Assembly (NCBI GenBank): GCA_046760105.1
Contig: JBHIDJ010000048.1
Coordinates: forward strand, 1 to 20,600
Reading direction: 5' to 3'
Source: JBHIDJ01 sp046760105
GTDB taxonomy: Bacteria > Pseudomonadota > Gammaproteobacteria > Acidiferrobacterales > SPGG2
Length of the DNA stretch: 20,600 nt
Shown here: piece by piece, positions 6,413-14,153 of the stretch
Position numbering within the stretch: position 1 is the stretch's first letter
Layout: the number at the start of each line of letters is the position of its first letter
Position numbers and translations under genes: made by a program
The notes under the pieces: generated by a model
Told to the model about the DNA's origin: nothing
The model's input: only the letters and a program-made list of their open reading frames with translations
The model's database searches: none

Positions 6413-8352
6413 CGCAAACTCCTGTCCGCGAGGCTAACGAGTTTATCCGCGCGTACGGCGCCAAGGGTGAGGACGTCGAGATCATTAACCCCGACGCCCG
6501 CCACCACATCGGCGTCGGTCTCACCGATGAGATTAACGTCAAGATCCGTGGATCCGCTGGCTACTTCTGTGCGGGACTGACCGATAAACCGCGCTTCGAA
6601 GTCGATAACAACGTCGGTTGGGGCCTGGGCGACAACATGTACAGCGGCTCGGTCGTGGTCGGCGGCAACGCCGGCGCGATACCGGGTGTGGCCATTCGCG
6701 GCGCCGAGCTTGTCATCCGCGGCAACATGGGATCGCGCGCAGGCCAGGTGATGAAGGCGGGGACGCTCTGCTGTGCCGGCAACGCGAATTTCATGGCCGG
6801 CTACATGATGTATGGCGGTCGCATCATCATCCTCGGCGATTCGGGCGAGCGGGTGGGCGAGGATATGACGGGCGGCGAGATCTACGTCGGCGGCGATGTG
6901 CAGTCCTTGGGTTCCGACGCCATGCTCATCGACATCGTTGGCGAAGAGCTCGATGCCATTAAGGAGTTTCTCGACCGTTACAAGCTTTCGTTCACAGGGA
7001 GTTTCAAAAAGGTCGTCAACGCGGGTAAGAAGCTGCGCTATGGCACGAGCGAGCGACAGGTGCGGAGCATCCCGTTTTTCACATTCTCGGGCGCCTCCGA
7101 CTACTGGAACGCAAAAGTACAAGAGGATGTCTATATCAAATCGCAAATCGGCCGCTATCGCATCCGCGGCTATGGTGGCGCCCGTGCGCTTCCCCATGTG
7201 GCCGACCTCGCCTTCAAGAACGATCTGTCCGATGTAGCGGCCGACCCCGATGTCATCTCCAAGGTCAATCTATATACCGAGATCGGCGGCATAAACGGCG
7301 CCGAGCCGCTTAAGCTCAGCATGCCGGTCATGATCGCACCGATGAGCTACGGGGCACTGAGCCGCTCGACCAAGCAGGCGGTCGGCATGGCCTCGAGCAT
7401 GTCGGGCATCGCCGAGAACACCGGTGAAGGTGGCATGAGCGATGCTCAGCGCGACGCAGCGGCACAGCTTATCTTTCAGTGCCTCGGTGGCCGGCTCGGC
7501 TGGAACATCCACGACATGAAACGTGCCGATGGCCTGGAAATCTACATATCCCAGGGCGCCAAACCGGGTTTCGGCGGTCAGTTGATGGCCAAGAAAGTCA
7601 CCAAGGAGCTGGCCGCCATTCGTGGTATTCCGCCCGGCATCGACTTGCGTTCGCCCTCGCGTCATCCCGACATCCTGGGCGCTGATGACTTGGTGATTAA
7701 AGTACAGGAGTTTCGCGAGGCGACGGGCTACCGGCTCCCGGTCAGTGTGAAACTTGGGGCAGGCCGTATGCACGACGACATCAAGATCGCGGTCAAAGAC
7801 GGTTTTGACTTTGTCGAACTCGATGGCATGCAGGGGTCGACCGGTGCGGGTAGCGCCGAAGTGCTCGAGTACGTGGGGATTCCGACCATCGCGGCGATCA
7901 TGGAGGCGATTGACGCGCTCGAGGAAATCGGTAGGCGTAACGATATTCAGATCGTGCTGATGGGCGGCTTGCGCGATGGGATCGACGCTGTCAAAGCGCT
8001 TTGCTTGGGGGCCGACGCGGCCGCGTTCGGAACATCCACTATCATCGCTGGCGGCTGCATTGCGTGTATGCAGTGCCATGTGGGCCAATGCGTCACGGGT
8101 ATCGCCACACAAGACCCGGAACACGAAAAACGCTATGAGCCCGCGGTTGAGGCGCAGAACATCCATCGCTTCTTAGAGGGCGTGCGCTGGCAGATCGCCG
8201 CGATTACGCACGGGCTCGGTTACGACCATGTGCGTCAACTCAATCGTGACGACCTGGTCGCACTAACACCGGAGGCGGCAGCGATTACGCGTTTGCCGTA
8301 CGAACCCGCATACCGACATCGCAACCCCGAGCTTCAGGTCAAGGTGGGGTGA
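6394..8352 (+). CDS. Fused N-methylglutamate synthase subunits B and C (GXGXG domain + FMN/3Fe-4S glutamate-synthase barrel)
   Basis: A 652-residue protein combining two domains that NMG-pathway bacteria usually encode separately. Residues 1-215 are the right-handed beta-helix of glutamate synthase (GXGXG, MgsB/GlxC-like), with turns such as G-N-A-G, G-N-M-G-S-R-A-G and G-D-S-G-E-R-V-G-E. Residues 260-600 are the FMN-binding barrel (GltB domain 2, MgsC/GlxD-like): A-P-M-S-Y-G-A-L-S near 315, G-E-G-G-M-S near 344, Q-G-A-K-P-G-F-G-G near 387, V-E-L-D-G-M-Q-G near 474 and M-G-G-L-R-D-G near 523. C555, C561 and C566 reproduce the C-x5-C-x4-C ligands of the 3Fe-4S cluster; C558 is extra. In GltB the barrel precedes the GXGXG domain; here the order is reversed. 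AGGGAG lies 9 bases before the ATG, inside the end of mgsA, and the stop is one base from the next ATG. Function in N-methylglutamate formation is inferred from neighbours. Confidence 0.85.
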   Translation: MVTIDLAQTPVREANEFIRAYGAKGEDVEIINPDARHHIGVGLTDEINVKIRGSAGYFCAGLTDKPRFEVDNNVGWGLGDNMYSGSVVVGGNAGAIPGVAIRGAELVIRGNMGSRAGQVMKAGTLCCAGNANFMAGYMMYGGRIIILGDSGERVGEDMTGGEIYVGGDVQSLGSDAMLIDIVGEELDAIKEFLDRYKLSFTGSFKKVVNAGKKLRYGTSERQVRSIPFFTFSGASDYWNAKVQEDVYIKSQIGRYRIRGYGGARALPHVADLAFKNDLSDVAADPDVISKVNLYTEIGGINGAEPLKLSMPVMIAPMSYGALSRSTKQAVGMASSMSGIAENTGEGGMSDAQRDAAAQLIFQCLGGRLGWNIHDMKRADGLEIYISQGAKPGFGGQLMAKKVTKELAAIRGIPPGIDLRSPSRHPDILGADDLVIKVQEFREATGYRLPVSVKLGAGRMHDDIKIAVKDGFDFVELDGMQGSTGAGSAEVLEYVGIPTIAAIMEAIDALEEIGRRNDIQIVLMGGLRDGIDAVKALCLGADAAAFGTSTIIAGGCIACMQCHVGQCVTGIATQDPEHEKRYEPAVEAQNIHRFLEGVRWQIAAITHGLGYDHVRQLNRDDLVALTPEAAAITRLPYEPAYRHRNPELQVKVG

Positions 8353-8353
8353 G

Positions 8354-10879
8354 ATGGCCGTTTACGATATCAACCGCATCTTGGTGCCCGACGCGCCGCC
8401 CGAGTACGAGGATCACACGGCGGACACGAATTACGTACCGGCGCCTTGCCAAGTGGCGTGCCCGGTAGGAACCGACGCCCCTTCGTATATCGGCTATATC
8501 TGGGAGGGCAAGTTCGAGGAGGCGTTCGAGGCGATCACCGCCACCAATCCCTTCAGCTCCATCTGCGGAAGGGTGTGCGACGCGCCATGCGAACCCGCAT
8601 GCCGACGCACCGACAGCGATGGGCCGATCATGATCCGCAACCTTAAACGCTTCGTGATGGATCAGGTCGGCCACCAGTACGATCCACCCCCGGTGCCGGT
8701 TAGCAAGCGTGAAACGGTGGGGATTGTCGGCGGCGGACCGGCCGGCCTGACCGCTGCCCATGATCTGTGCGTCGCCGGCCACGAAGTGCATGTGTATGAG
8801 ATGACCGACCGTTTGGGGGGCCTGATGATCTGGGGCATTCCCGCCTTCCGGTGCCCGCCTGCGGTCATCCAAGAAGATATCGACCGTTTGATGAGACGCT
8901 GTCCGGGTTTAAAGCTTCACCTCAATAGCGCACTGGGTCGCGACATCACCCTTGAGCAGCTCAAGGAACGACATGATGCGGTGCTGCTGACGATCGGCGC
9001 GTGGTGGGGTAAGCGCATGAACATCGCCGGCGAGGACAATCCACGCGTCGTCGATGGCGTCAGCTTCTTACGTCGCGTCAACGACGGCGAACGACCAGAG
9101 CTCCCCGAGACCGTGGTCGTTGTAGGTGGTGGTGATGTTGCCATGGACGCTTGCCGGGTGGCGAAGCGCCTTCCCGGTTGTAAGCACGTGAAGGTCATCT
9201 ACCGACGCGGTCCGGAGGAGATCCCAGCTCGGCGTATCGAGCTTGAGGGTGCCATTAAGGAAGGCGTTGAGTTCATTTACAACATCCAGCAGATAGCGGT
9301 TGAGGCGAACGGCGACCAACTGATGCTGCGCTGTGTGAAAACGACCATGGGGGAACCAGGTGAAGACGGCCGGCGACGACCGGTGGAAGTGGCTGGCAGC
9401 GAACACGATATGCTCTGCGGGATGGTGATTGCGGCGGTGGGCCAGCAGACGGAATCGGATGAGCTGGACAAGCTCGGCATGATGCTTCCTGATCGTGTGC
9501 GCACGAGTTTCGATACGATGCGCACCGATGATCCAAAGGTGTTCGCGGCCGGCGACGGTGCTTTCGGCGGTTCTACTATCGTTATGGCCATGCACCACGG
9601 CCAGCGGGCAGCCTATTACGTCAGGGCGTTTCTCGAGGGAAGAGAAAATCCACTCCCCTATCGCACGCCTTATCGTACGCGGCGCGTGCCGGTTGCGCAG
9701 GACTTGATGTGGGAGCGATTTCCCCCACAAGAGCCGGAATTTTTTGGGTTGGGCGAAAATCCGATAGAGTTCCCGGAGATCGAGGCCACTTATGATTGGA
9801 AGACCGCGCGCGATGAAGCGGCGCGTTGCTATCGCTGTGATACCGAGACCGGTTCCGCGGATTACTCGGTGCATCACCGTGAGGATATCTTCTCCATGGC
9901 CCGCACCCATCCGCAGGACTATGCCAAACACAAGACTATGCTTGCTAAGCGGTTGCGGTTGCGCGAGAACCCGTTCCCCCAGGAGCGCGCACCTACCCTC
10001 GACGATCTGGTGTTCCTGCCCGCTAACTTATCGCGCCTGGTGATCGATCCTTACCGCGAGGCTTGCAAGATCAGCACCACCCTTGCCGCTAAGCTGGAGC
10101 TTACCCAGCCGTTCTTGGTCACCAGTTTTGATGGTGAGCCTGAGGAGGTGTGTAGCGCTGTTGCTGCCGGCGTTGGTCAAAGCCAGTGTGGTTACCTCGG
10201 CGCCCGGCCGCTTGGAGAAGGTGTGAGCTGGTTGCAGCTTACCCGACCGGGTCAAGACGAGGCGAGCGCCGAGGCGGCCGCACTCATCTACGCGCTCGAC
10301 GATCCCTTCCAGCCGTTCGCAATGAAGCGTCTGCATGCCGATCAGCTCCTGGGACTCGCCGTGTCATCGCCTTCCATCTTGGAAGATGTGATCCCGTTCG
10401 CGCTCGAGAATGGGACCGATGTGCTGATACTCGACGGTACCACTCGCCTTGGCACCCGTTGGCCTGAGCTCGACGGTGCGCCGGATCTCTCGATCTTGCG
10501 TGATGCGGTTCAGATCCTGCGCCGCCTCGGTCGCGAGGAGGAGATAGATTTGGTCTATTTTGGAGGTGTGCGCTCAGGCACTGACGCTGCAAAGATCATT
10601 GCACTTGGCTGTGTCGCGGTGGTGCTTGCTATGCCGGTCGGCCTTGCGATCGGTGGCGAGATCACTGAGCATGGTTCTCTTGAATTTGCGTCCAACTACA
10701 CCGATGAAGACCGAAGTGCAGCCGTCGTGAATATTCTCAAGGCGACGGCCGGGGAGGCTTCGATGATGGCCCGTTGTACGGGCAAGACTAATCTGCATAA
10801 CCTTGAGCCGGAGGATATGCGTGCGATCACCTTGGCGACAGCCGAGGCGACTGGAATCCCGTTGGTCGGGTCCCATTAG
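8354..10879 (+). CDS. GltD-like NAD(P)H/FAD/Fe-S oxidoreductase fused to a degenerate glutamate-synthase (MgsC-like) barrel
   Basis: An 841-residue chimera. Residues 15-110 form the Fe-S entry domain of GltD and dihydropyrimidine dehydrogenase, with C32-x3-C36-P and C71-x3-C75-x3-C79-x3-C83. FAD binding: G-G-G-P-A-G at 126-131. NAD(P) binding: V-V-G-G-G-D-V-A near 257, and the A-A-G-D-G closing motif near 398. E-A-A-R-C492-Y-R-C495 adds a CxxC that many GltD-like proteins carry elsewhere. Residues about 545-841 resemble the FMN barrel of glutamate synthases and MgsC (L-V-F-L-P-A-N-L-S near 552, G-G-V-R-S-G near 737, H-N-L-E-P-E-D near 815), but the cluster cysteines after the G-G-V-R-S-G strand are gone (G-L-A-I-G-G instead). 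The likely role is to deliver NAD(P)H electrons to the preceding synthase; the decayed barrel may serve docking. It starts one base after mgsBC, so coupled translation is expected. Canonical GltD is about 470 residues. Confidence 0.82.
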   Translation: MAVYDINRILVPDAPPEYEDHTADTNYVPAPCQVACPVGTDAPSYIGYIWEGKFEEAFEAITATNPFSSICGRVCDAPCEPACRRTDSDGPIMIRNLKRFVMDQVGHQYDPPPVPVSKRETVGIVGGGPAGLTAAHDLCVAGHEVHVYEMTDRLGGLMIWGIPAFRCPPAVIQEDIDRLMRRCPGLKLHLNSALGRDITLEQLKERHDAVLLTIGAWWGKRMNIAGEDNPRVVDGVSFLRRVNDGERPELPETVVVVGGGDVAMDACRVAKRLPGCKHVKVIYRRGPEEIPARRIELEGAIKEGVEFIYNIQQIAVEANGDQLMLRCVKTTMGEPGEDGRRRPVEVAGSEHDMLCGMVIAAVGQQTESDELDKLGMMLPDRVRTSFDTMRTDDPKVFAAGDGAFGGSTIVMAMHHGQRAAYYVRAFLEGRENPLPYRTPYRTRRVPVAQDLMWERFPPQEPEFFGLGENPIEFPEIEATYDWKTARDEAARCYRCDTETGSADYSVHHREDIFSMARTHPQDYAKHKTMLAKRLRLRENPFPQERAPTLDDLVFLPANLSRLVIDPYREACKISTTLAAKLELTQPFLVTSFDGEPEEVCSAVAAGVGQSQCGYLGARPLGEGVSWLQLTRPGQDEASAEAAALIYALDDPFQPFAMKRLHADQLLGLAVSSPSILEDVIPFALENGTDVLILDGTTRLGTRWPELDGAPDLSILRDAVQILRRLGREEEIDLVYFGGVRSGTDAAKIIALGCVAVVLAMPVGLAIGGEITEHGSLEFASNYTDEDRSAAVVNILKATAGEASMMARCTGKTNLHNLEPEDMRAITLATAEATGIPLVGSH

Positions 10880-11051
10880 CAGTGCTGTGAGCCCACCGGC
10901 AAGGGCGGGCATATAACAAAAGGTAGCTTTACCGCCTCGTTAGCGGATCGATGGGCTGGTTGCAGGCGGTTGCTGCTAGAGAAGTAACAAAAAGTAAATG
11001 GGGGAATCTCCCCGGAAGCGATACGAATGATGAAAACAGAAGGAGGATGGG

Positions 11052-12359
11052 ATGAGTAAAGATCTCGCCGCGATCGCCAAAGAAAAGAACATAAAATATT
11101 TCCTTATTAGTTTTGCCGATCTGTTTGGTGTGACCCGCGCCAAACTGGTGCCGGCACGCGCTATCGGGGATATGCAGAGGGATGGCGCTGGATTCGCCGG
11201 CTTCGCCGCCTGGCTCGACATGACTCCTGCCGACCCCGACATGTTTGCCATCCCCGATCCCGATAGTCTTATTCAATTGCCGTGGAAACCGGAGGTCGGT
11301 TGGCTCGCCGGTGACCTTTGGATGAACGGCAAAGAAGTAGAGGCATCACCGCGCATCGTGCTCAAGCGCCAAATCGAGCGTGCAGCCAAGCACGGCTACC
11401 GCATGATGACCGGGGTCGAGTGCGAGTACTTCATGATCATGCCTGATGGCAAGGCAATTTCCGACGAGCGCGATATCCAAGAAAAACCGTGCTACGACCA
11501 GACCTCGCTGATGCGCCGCTACGATGTCATCAGCGAGATATGCGATAGCATGATCGAGCTGGGTTGGGAGCCCTACCAGAACGATCACGAAGATGCCAAC
11601 GGCCAGTTTGAGATGAACTGGGCCTACTCGGACTGTCTGATCACGGCCGATCAACACGTCTTTTTTAAATATATGGTCAAGTCGATCGCCGAGAAGCACG
11701 GGCTGCGCGCGACCTTCATGCCCAAGCCGTTTGCCAACCTCACGGGCTGTGGCTGCCATGCCCACGTTTCGCTCTGGGACCAGGCGGGGAACAAGAACCT
11801 GTTTCTGGATGACAATGGTGAACTTGGCCTGTCTACACTCGCCTATCAGTTTCTGGGTGGCATCATGCACTCCGCTGACGCCCTCGCGGCGGTGTTCAAC
11901 CCGACTGTCAACAGTTACAAGCGAATCAACGCCGCCGTCACCCTGTCGGGCGCCACCTGGTCTCCGAACGCGATCACCTATTCCGGCAACAACCGCACCC
12001 ACATGGTGCGCATTCCCGACCCGGGCCGTTTCGAGTTGCGCCTGATGGACGGTGCGGCCAATCCTTATCTGATGCAGGCTGGGGTGCTGCTCGCGGGTCT
12101 CGATGGGATCGAAAACCAGCGTGACCCGGGCAAACGGCTCGACATTAATATGTACAGCGAGGGACAAAACCTACGCCGCGTCCGTAAGCTGCCGCTCAAT
12201 CTTCTCGATGCCATTCGGGTTTTCGACAAGAGCAAGATCGTACGGGCTGGCTTTGGCGACGAGTTCGTTGATTCCTACGTTAAGCTCAGACTCGACGATT
12301 GGCAGAGTTACACGACCTCCCTCACACCGTGGGAGCGCGATCACACGCTGGATTGCTAA
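11052..12359 (+). CDS. gmaS: Gamma-glutamylmethylamide synthetase (type III glutamine-synthetase family)
   Basis: A 435-residue cytosolic ligase that joins methylamine to the gamma-carboxyl of glutamate using ATP, the first step of the NMG pathway. AGGAGG at 11041-11046 lies 5 bases before the ATG. Glutamine-synthetase elements are in order: the metal-binding G-V-E-C-E-Y-F near residue 123, N-G-Q-F-E-M-N-W near 188, G-C-G-C-H-A-H-V-S-L-W near 233 (N-G-x-G-M-H-x-H in classical GlnA), N-S-Y-K-R-I near 287, N-N-R-T-H near 312 and F-E-L-R-L-M-D-G-A-A-N-P-Y near 325. No adenylylation-type tail was noted, as expected for this shorter group. Members of this family are often annotated as type III glutamate-ammonia ligase or GlnT; the flanking mgs and mgd genes make GmaS the better reading. 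A 172-base gap separates it from the preceding gene, so it may have its own promoter, though none is clear. Confidence 0.88.
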   Translation: MSKDLAAIAKEKNIKYFLISFADLFGVTRAKLVPARAIGDMQRDGAGFAGFAAWLDMTPADPDMFAIPDPDSLIQLPWKPEVGWLAGDLWMNGKEVEASPRIVLKRQIERAAKHGYRMMTGVECEYFMIMPDGKAISDERDIQEKPCYDQTSLMRRYDVISEICDSMIELGWEPYQNDHEDANGQFEMNWAYSDCLITADQHVFFKYMVKSIAEKHGLRATFMPKPFANLTGCGCHAHVSLWDQAGNKNLFLDDNGELGLSTLAYQFLGGIMHSADALAAVFNPTVNSYKRINAAVTLSGATWSPNAITYSGNNRTHMVRIPDPGRFELRLMDGAANPYLMQAGVLLAGLDGIENQRDPGKRLDINMYSEGQNLRRVRKLPLNLLDAIRVFDKSKIVRAGFGDEFVDSYVKLRLDDWQSYTTSLTPWERDHTLDC

Positions 12360-12448
12360 TTCAGCCGTTGGTCGATTCAGCAGATTGGCCGAAGTGTCAC
12401 CCGGCATGCGGCACGCAGCAAGCTCTCTAGAACACAGGCGACGGTCAA

Positions 12449-12469
12449 TGAGGGCGCAACGCGCTCTCA
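12449..12469 (+). repeat. Inverted repeat between gmaS and folD (possible terminator or processing hairpin)
   Basis: TGAGGGCGC (12449-12457) faces GCGCTCTCA (12461-12469) across an AAC loop; eight Watson-Crick pairs and one G-U. No T-run follows, so as an intrinsic terminator it would be weak. It lies in a 154-base gap that otherwise shows nothing, 45 bases before folD. Confidence 0.4.
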
Positions 12470-12513
12470 ATAGACCACACAATGTCAACTCATCGCAGGA
12501 TAGATACACGTAA

Positions 12514-13407
12514 ATGACAGCAAAGATAATCGACGGTAATGCTATCTCGGCGGAGATAAAGAACGAAGTTAAAGCCGGAGTGGAAGAACTCAAGAACAGA
12601 GGCGTAACCCCTTGTCTGGCAGCAGTGCTTGTCGGCGATGTTCCGGCATCGCAAGTTTACGTACGAACCAAGAGAAAAGCCTGCGCCAAGGTGGGCGTAG
12701 CCTCTGTCCAACATACACCGCCGGCTGACATATCGGAGCATGAGTTACTGAAACTCATCGACGAACTCAATGCCGATCCGACAGTCCACGGCATACTTGT
12801 GCAGTTACCGCTGCCTGATCACATTGATGAAGCCAAAGTGATTGAACGTATGTCCCCAGCGAAGGATGTGGATGGTTTTCATCCCGTTAATGTGGGTAAG
12901 CTGGTGATCGGCCTAGATACTTTCAGATCTTGCACGCCAGCTGGCGTTCAGGAGCTACTGATCCGCAGTGGCATTGAGATTGCTGGCAAGCACGTAGTGA
13001 TCGTTGGCAGGAGCAACATCGTCGGCAAGCCGATGGCGAATATTCTTATCCAGAAAGCAAAGAATGCGGACGCGACCGTAACTGTCTGTCACAGTAGAAC
13101 GAAGAATTTGGCGGAGGTAACGCGACAAGCCGATATAGTGATTGCAGCAATCGGACGACCGCAGATCGTCGACCGTGACATGGTGAAAGAGGGAGCTGTT
13201 GTGGTGGACGTTGGGATAAACAGAGTCGATGATCCTTCGTCAGAGAAGGGATACAAGTTGGTCGGTGATGTGGATTTCGCGTCCGTAAATGAAGTAGCGT
13301 CGGCAGTCACCCCCGTACCTGGTGGCGTTGGGCCGATGACCGTCGCTATGTTAATGGTAAATACATTAAAGGCGGCCAGAATGACATTAAAAGCTGAGAG
13401 TTCGTGA
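12514..13407 (+). CDS. folD: Bifunctional methylenetetrahydrofolate dehydrogenase / methenyltetrahydrofolate cyclohydrolase
   Basis: A 297-residue FolD, normal length. It converts 5,10-methylene-THF to 10-formyl-THF with NADP+. Visible signatures: V-G-D-V-P-A-S-Q-V-Y49-V-R-T-K53-R-K-A-C, which supplies the active-site Tyr and Lys; V-Q-L-P-L-P near 97; K-D-V-D-G-F-H-P-V-N near 120; V-I-V-G-R-S-N-I-V-G-K-P for the dinucleotide near 165; and T-P-V-P-G-G-V-G-P-M-T near the C-terminus. The ribosome site is poor (AGGA 13 bases upstream). Placed between gmaS and the mgd genes, it can accept methylene-THF made by N-methylglutamate dehydrogenase, linking methylamine demethylation to the folate C1 pool. 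By eye it uses more A/T-ending codons than the mgs and mgd genes, so it may have joined the cluster separately. Confidence 0.95.
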   Translation: MTAKIIDGNAISAEIKNEVKAGVEELKNRGVTPCLAAVLVGDVPASQVYVRTKRKACAKVGVASVQHTPPADISEHELLKLIDELNADPTVHGILVQLPLPDHIDEAKVIERMSPAKDVDGFHPVNVGKLVIGLDTFRSCTPAGVQELLIRSGIEIAGKHVVIVGRSNIVGKPMANILIQKAKNADATVTVCHSRTKNLAEVTRQADIVIAAIGRPQIVDRDMVKEGAVVVDVGINRVDDPSSEKGYKLVGDVDFASVNEVASAVTPVPGGVGPMTVAMLMVNTLKAARMTLKAESS

Positions 13408-13477
13408 TAGCTCGGAAGGCTTTTCTCAATCTATCTCCAAAGCGCGGGGTCTTCTGAGTCACGAAGACAGAAACGGC

Positions 13478-13975
13478 ATGTCGGAAACTGCGTTCCATTA
13501 CGACCCGAGACGGCTGAACCATCGAATCGGCGCGAGCGTGGCGACGTTGGCGATAGTGCTGTTAATCGCGATGCTCTTGCCGGATGCGTCTGCACTCCTG
13601 CTCGCACTGCTTGTGGTCGGTTTTATCGTAGTCTTGTTGCAGATATTTCGCTTTCAGCGTCTACGTGCCAATCAGGGGCCAGCAATAACGCTTAGTGATG
13701 AGGGGCTCGATGTGACTGCCTGGGGCTTGGGTGTCGTGCCTTGGTCCGAAATCAAGAGCGCGCGGCGAGTTGCGCGAAGCAATATCCAGGTGGTGTTCAA
13801 GCACCCACAAGAGTGGAAGGGCAAGATGACCCTGCTTAAGCGCGTGCTTGGCGTGCTCGAGACAGTGTTCGGTACGGGCAGCTTCACCATCGACGGTGGG
13901 TTGCTGAAGGATGGGCCTCATGCAGTGTTGAAAGAGATCCAGGCACGGCTTGGCAGGGGTGAGACGGGATTTTGA
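13478..13975 (+). CDS. Small two-helix membrane protein with a PH-like domain (possibly STM3941 type)
   Basis: A 165-residue protein. Two hydrophobic helices lie at about residues 19-35 and 38-56, followed by a soluble part with I-T-L-S-D-E-G-L, V-P-W-S-E-I-K-S-A and an F-T-I-D-G-G segment. This arrangement, two helices and then a beta-rich domain with a W-S-E/D-I motif, is typical of bacterial PH-like membrane proteins such as the STM3941 group; I cannot confirm the family. The ATG at 13478 is preceded by a weak GAAG, which is the right arm of a GTCTTC/GAAGAC hairpin (13449-13468) that could mask initiation. It sits between folD and the amine-oxidising genes, has no evident link to methylamine, and ends where a hydrolase remnant begins, suggesting insertion of an unrelated gene. 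Confidence 0.7.
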   Translation: MSETAFHYDPRRLNHRIGASVATLAIVLLIAMLLPDASALLLALLVVGFIVVLLQIFRFQRLRANQGPAITLSDEGLDVTAWGLGVVPWSEIKSARRVARSNIQVVFKHPQEWKGKMTLLKRVLGVLETVFGTGSFTIDGGLLKDGPHAVLKEIQARLGRGETGF

Positions 13976-14123
13976 CCTAGCGGTGTTGCCGAAGTCGGGG
14001 CACACGATCAATCTGGAAGAGCCCGACGCGTTTAACCGCTCTGTCAGCGATTTCTTTGCTGCCGTGGAAGCGAATAGGCAGGGCGCACGCGATCCCATCC
14101 CAGAGCAGTGGCGGACAGCCTGA
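13959..14123 (+). pseudogene. C-terminal remnant of an alpha/beta hydrolase
   Basis: In the frame +1 to the preceding gene, a 54-codon open stretch ends at the TGA at 14121-14123. It carries L-P-K-S-G-H-T-I-N-L-E-E-P-D-A-F-N, the region around the catalytic His of alpha/beta hydrolases, followed by the closing helix S-V-S-D-F-F-A-A-V-E and a short tail. An upstream stop (13929-13931) and the neighbouring gene cut it off from any nucleophile or acid motif, so the rest of the hydrolase (normally about 260-300 residues) is missing. A GTG at 13959 is the only likely start, with no good ribosome site. I read it as the tail of a truncated gene. Confidence 0.72.
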
Positions 14124-14153
14124 TGGGCATCAAATAAATGAGTCGGGTGTGTT

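Noticed and set aside
6409..8166. Two antisense frames (262 and 298 codons) opposite the fused mgsBC gene
   Set aside because: The composition is typical of reverse-complement reading of GC-rich codons, with no motif; the sense strand has clear glutamate-synthase domains.
9068..9931. Antisense frame of 287 codons opposite the GltD-like gene
   Set aside because: No motif or ribosome site, and fully covered by conserved FAD/NAD(P) domains on the other strand.
8354..10879. Ordinary glutamate synthase small subunit gltD
   Set aside because: The protein is almost twice the usual length and has a glutamate-synthase-like barrel at its C-terminus; the context is NMG metabolism.
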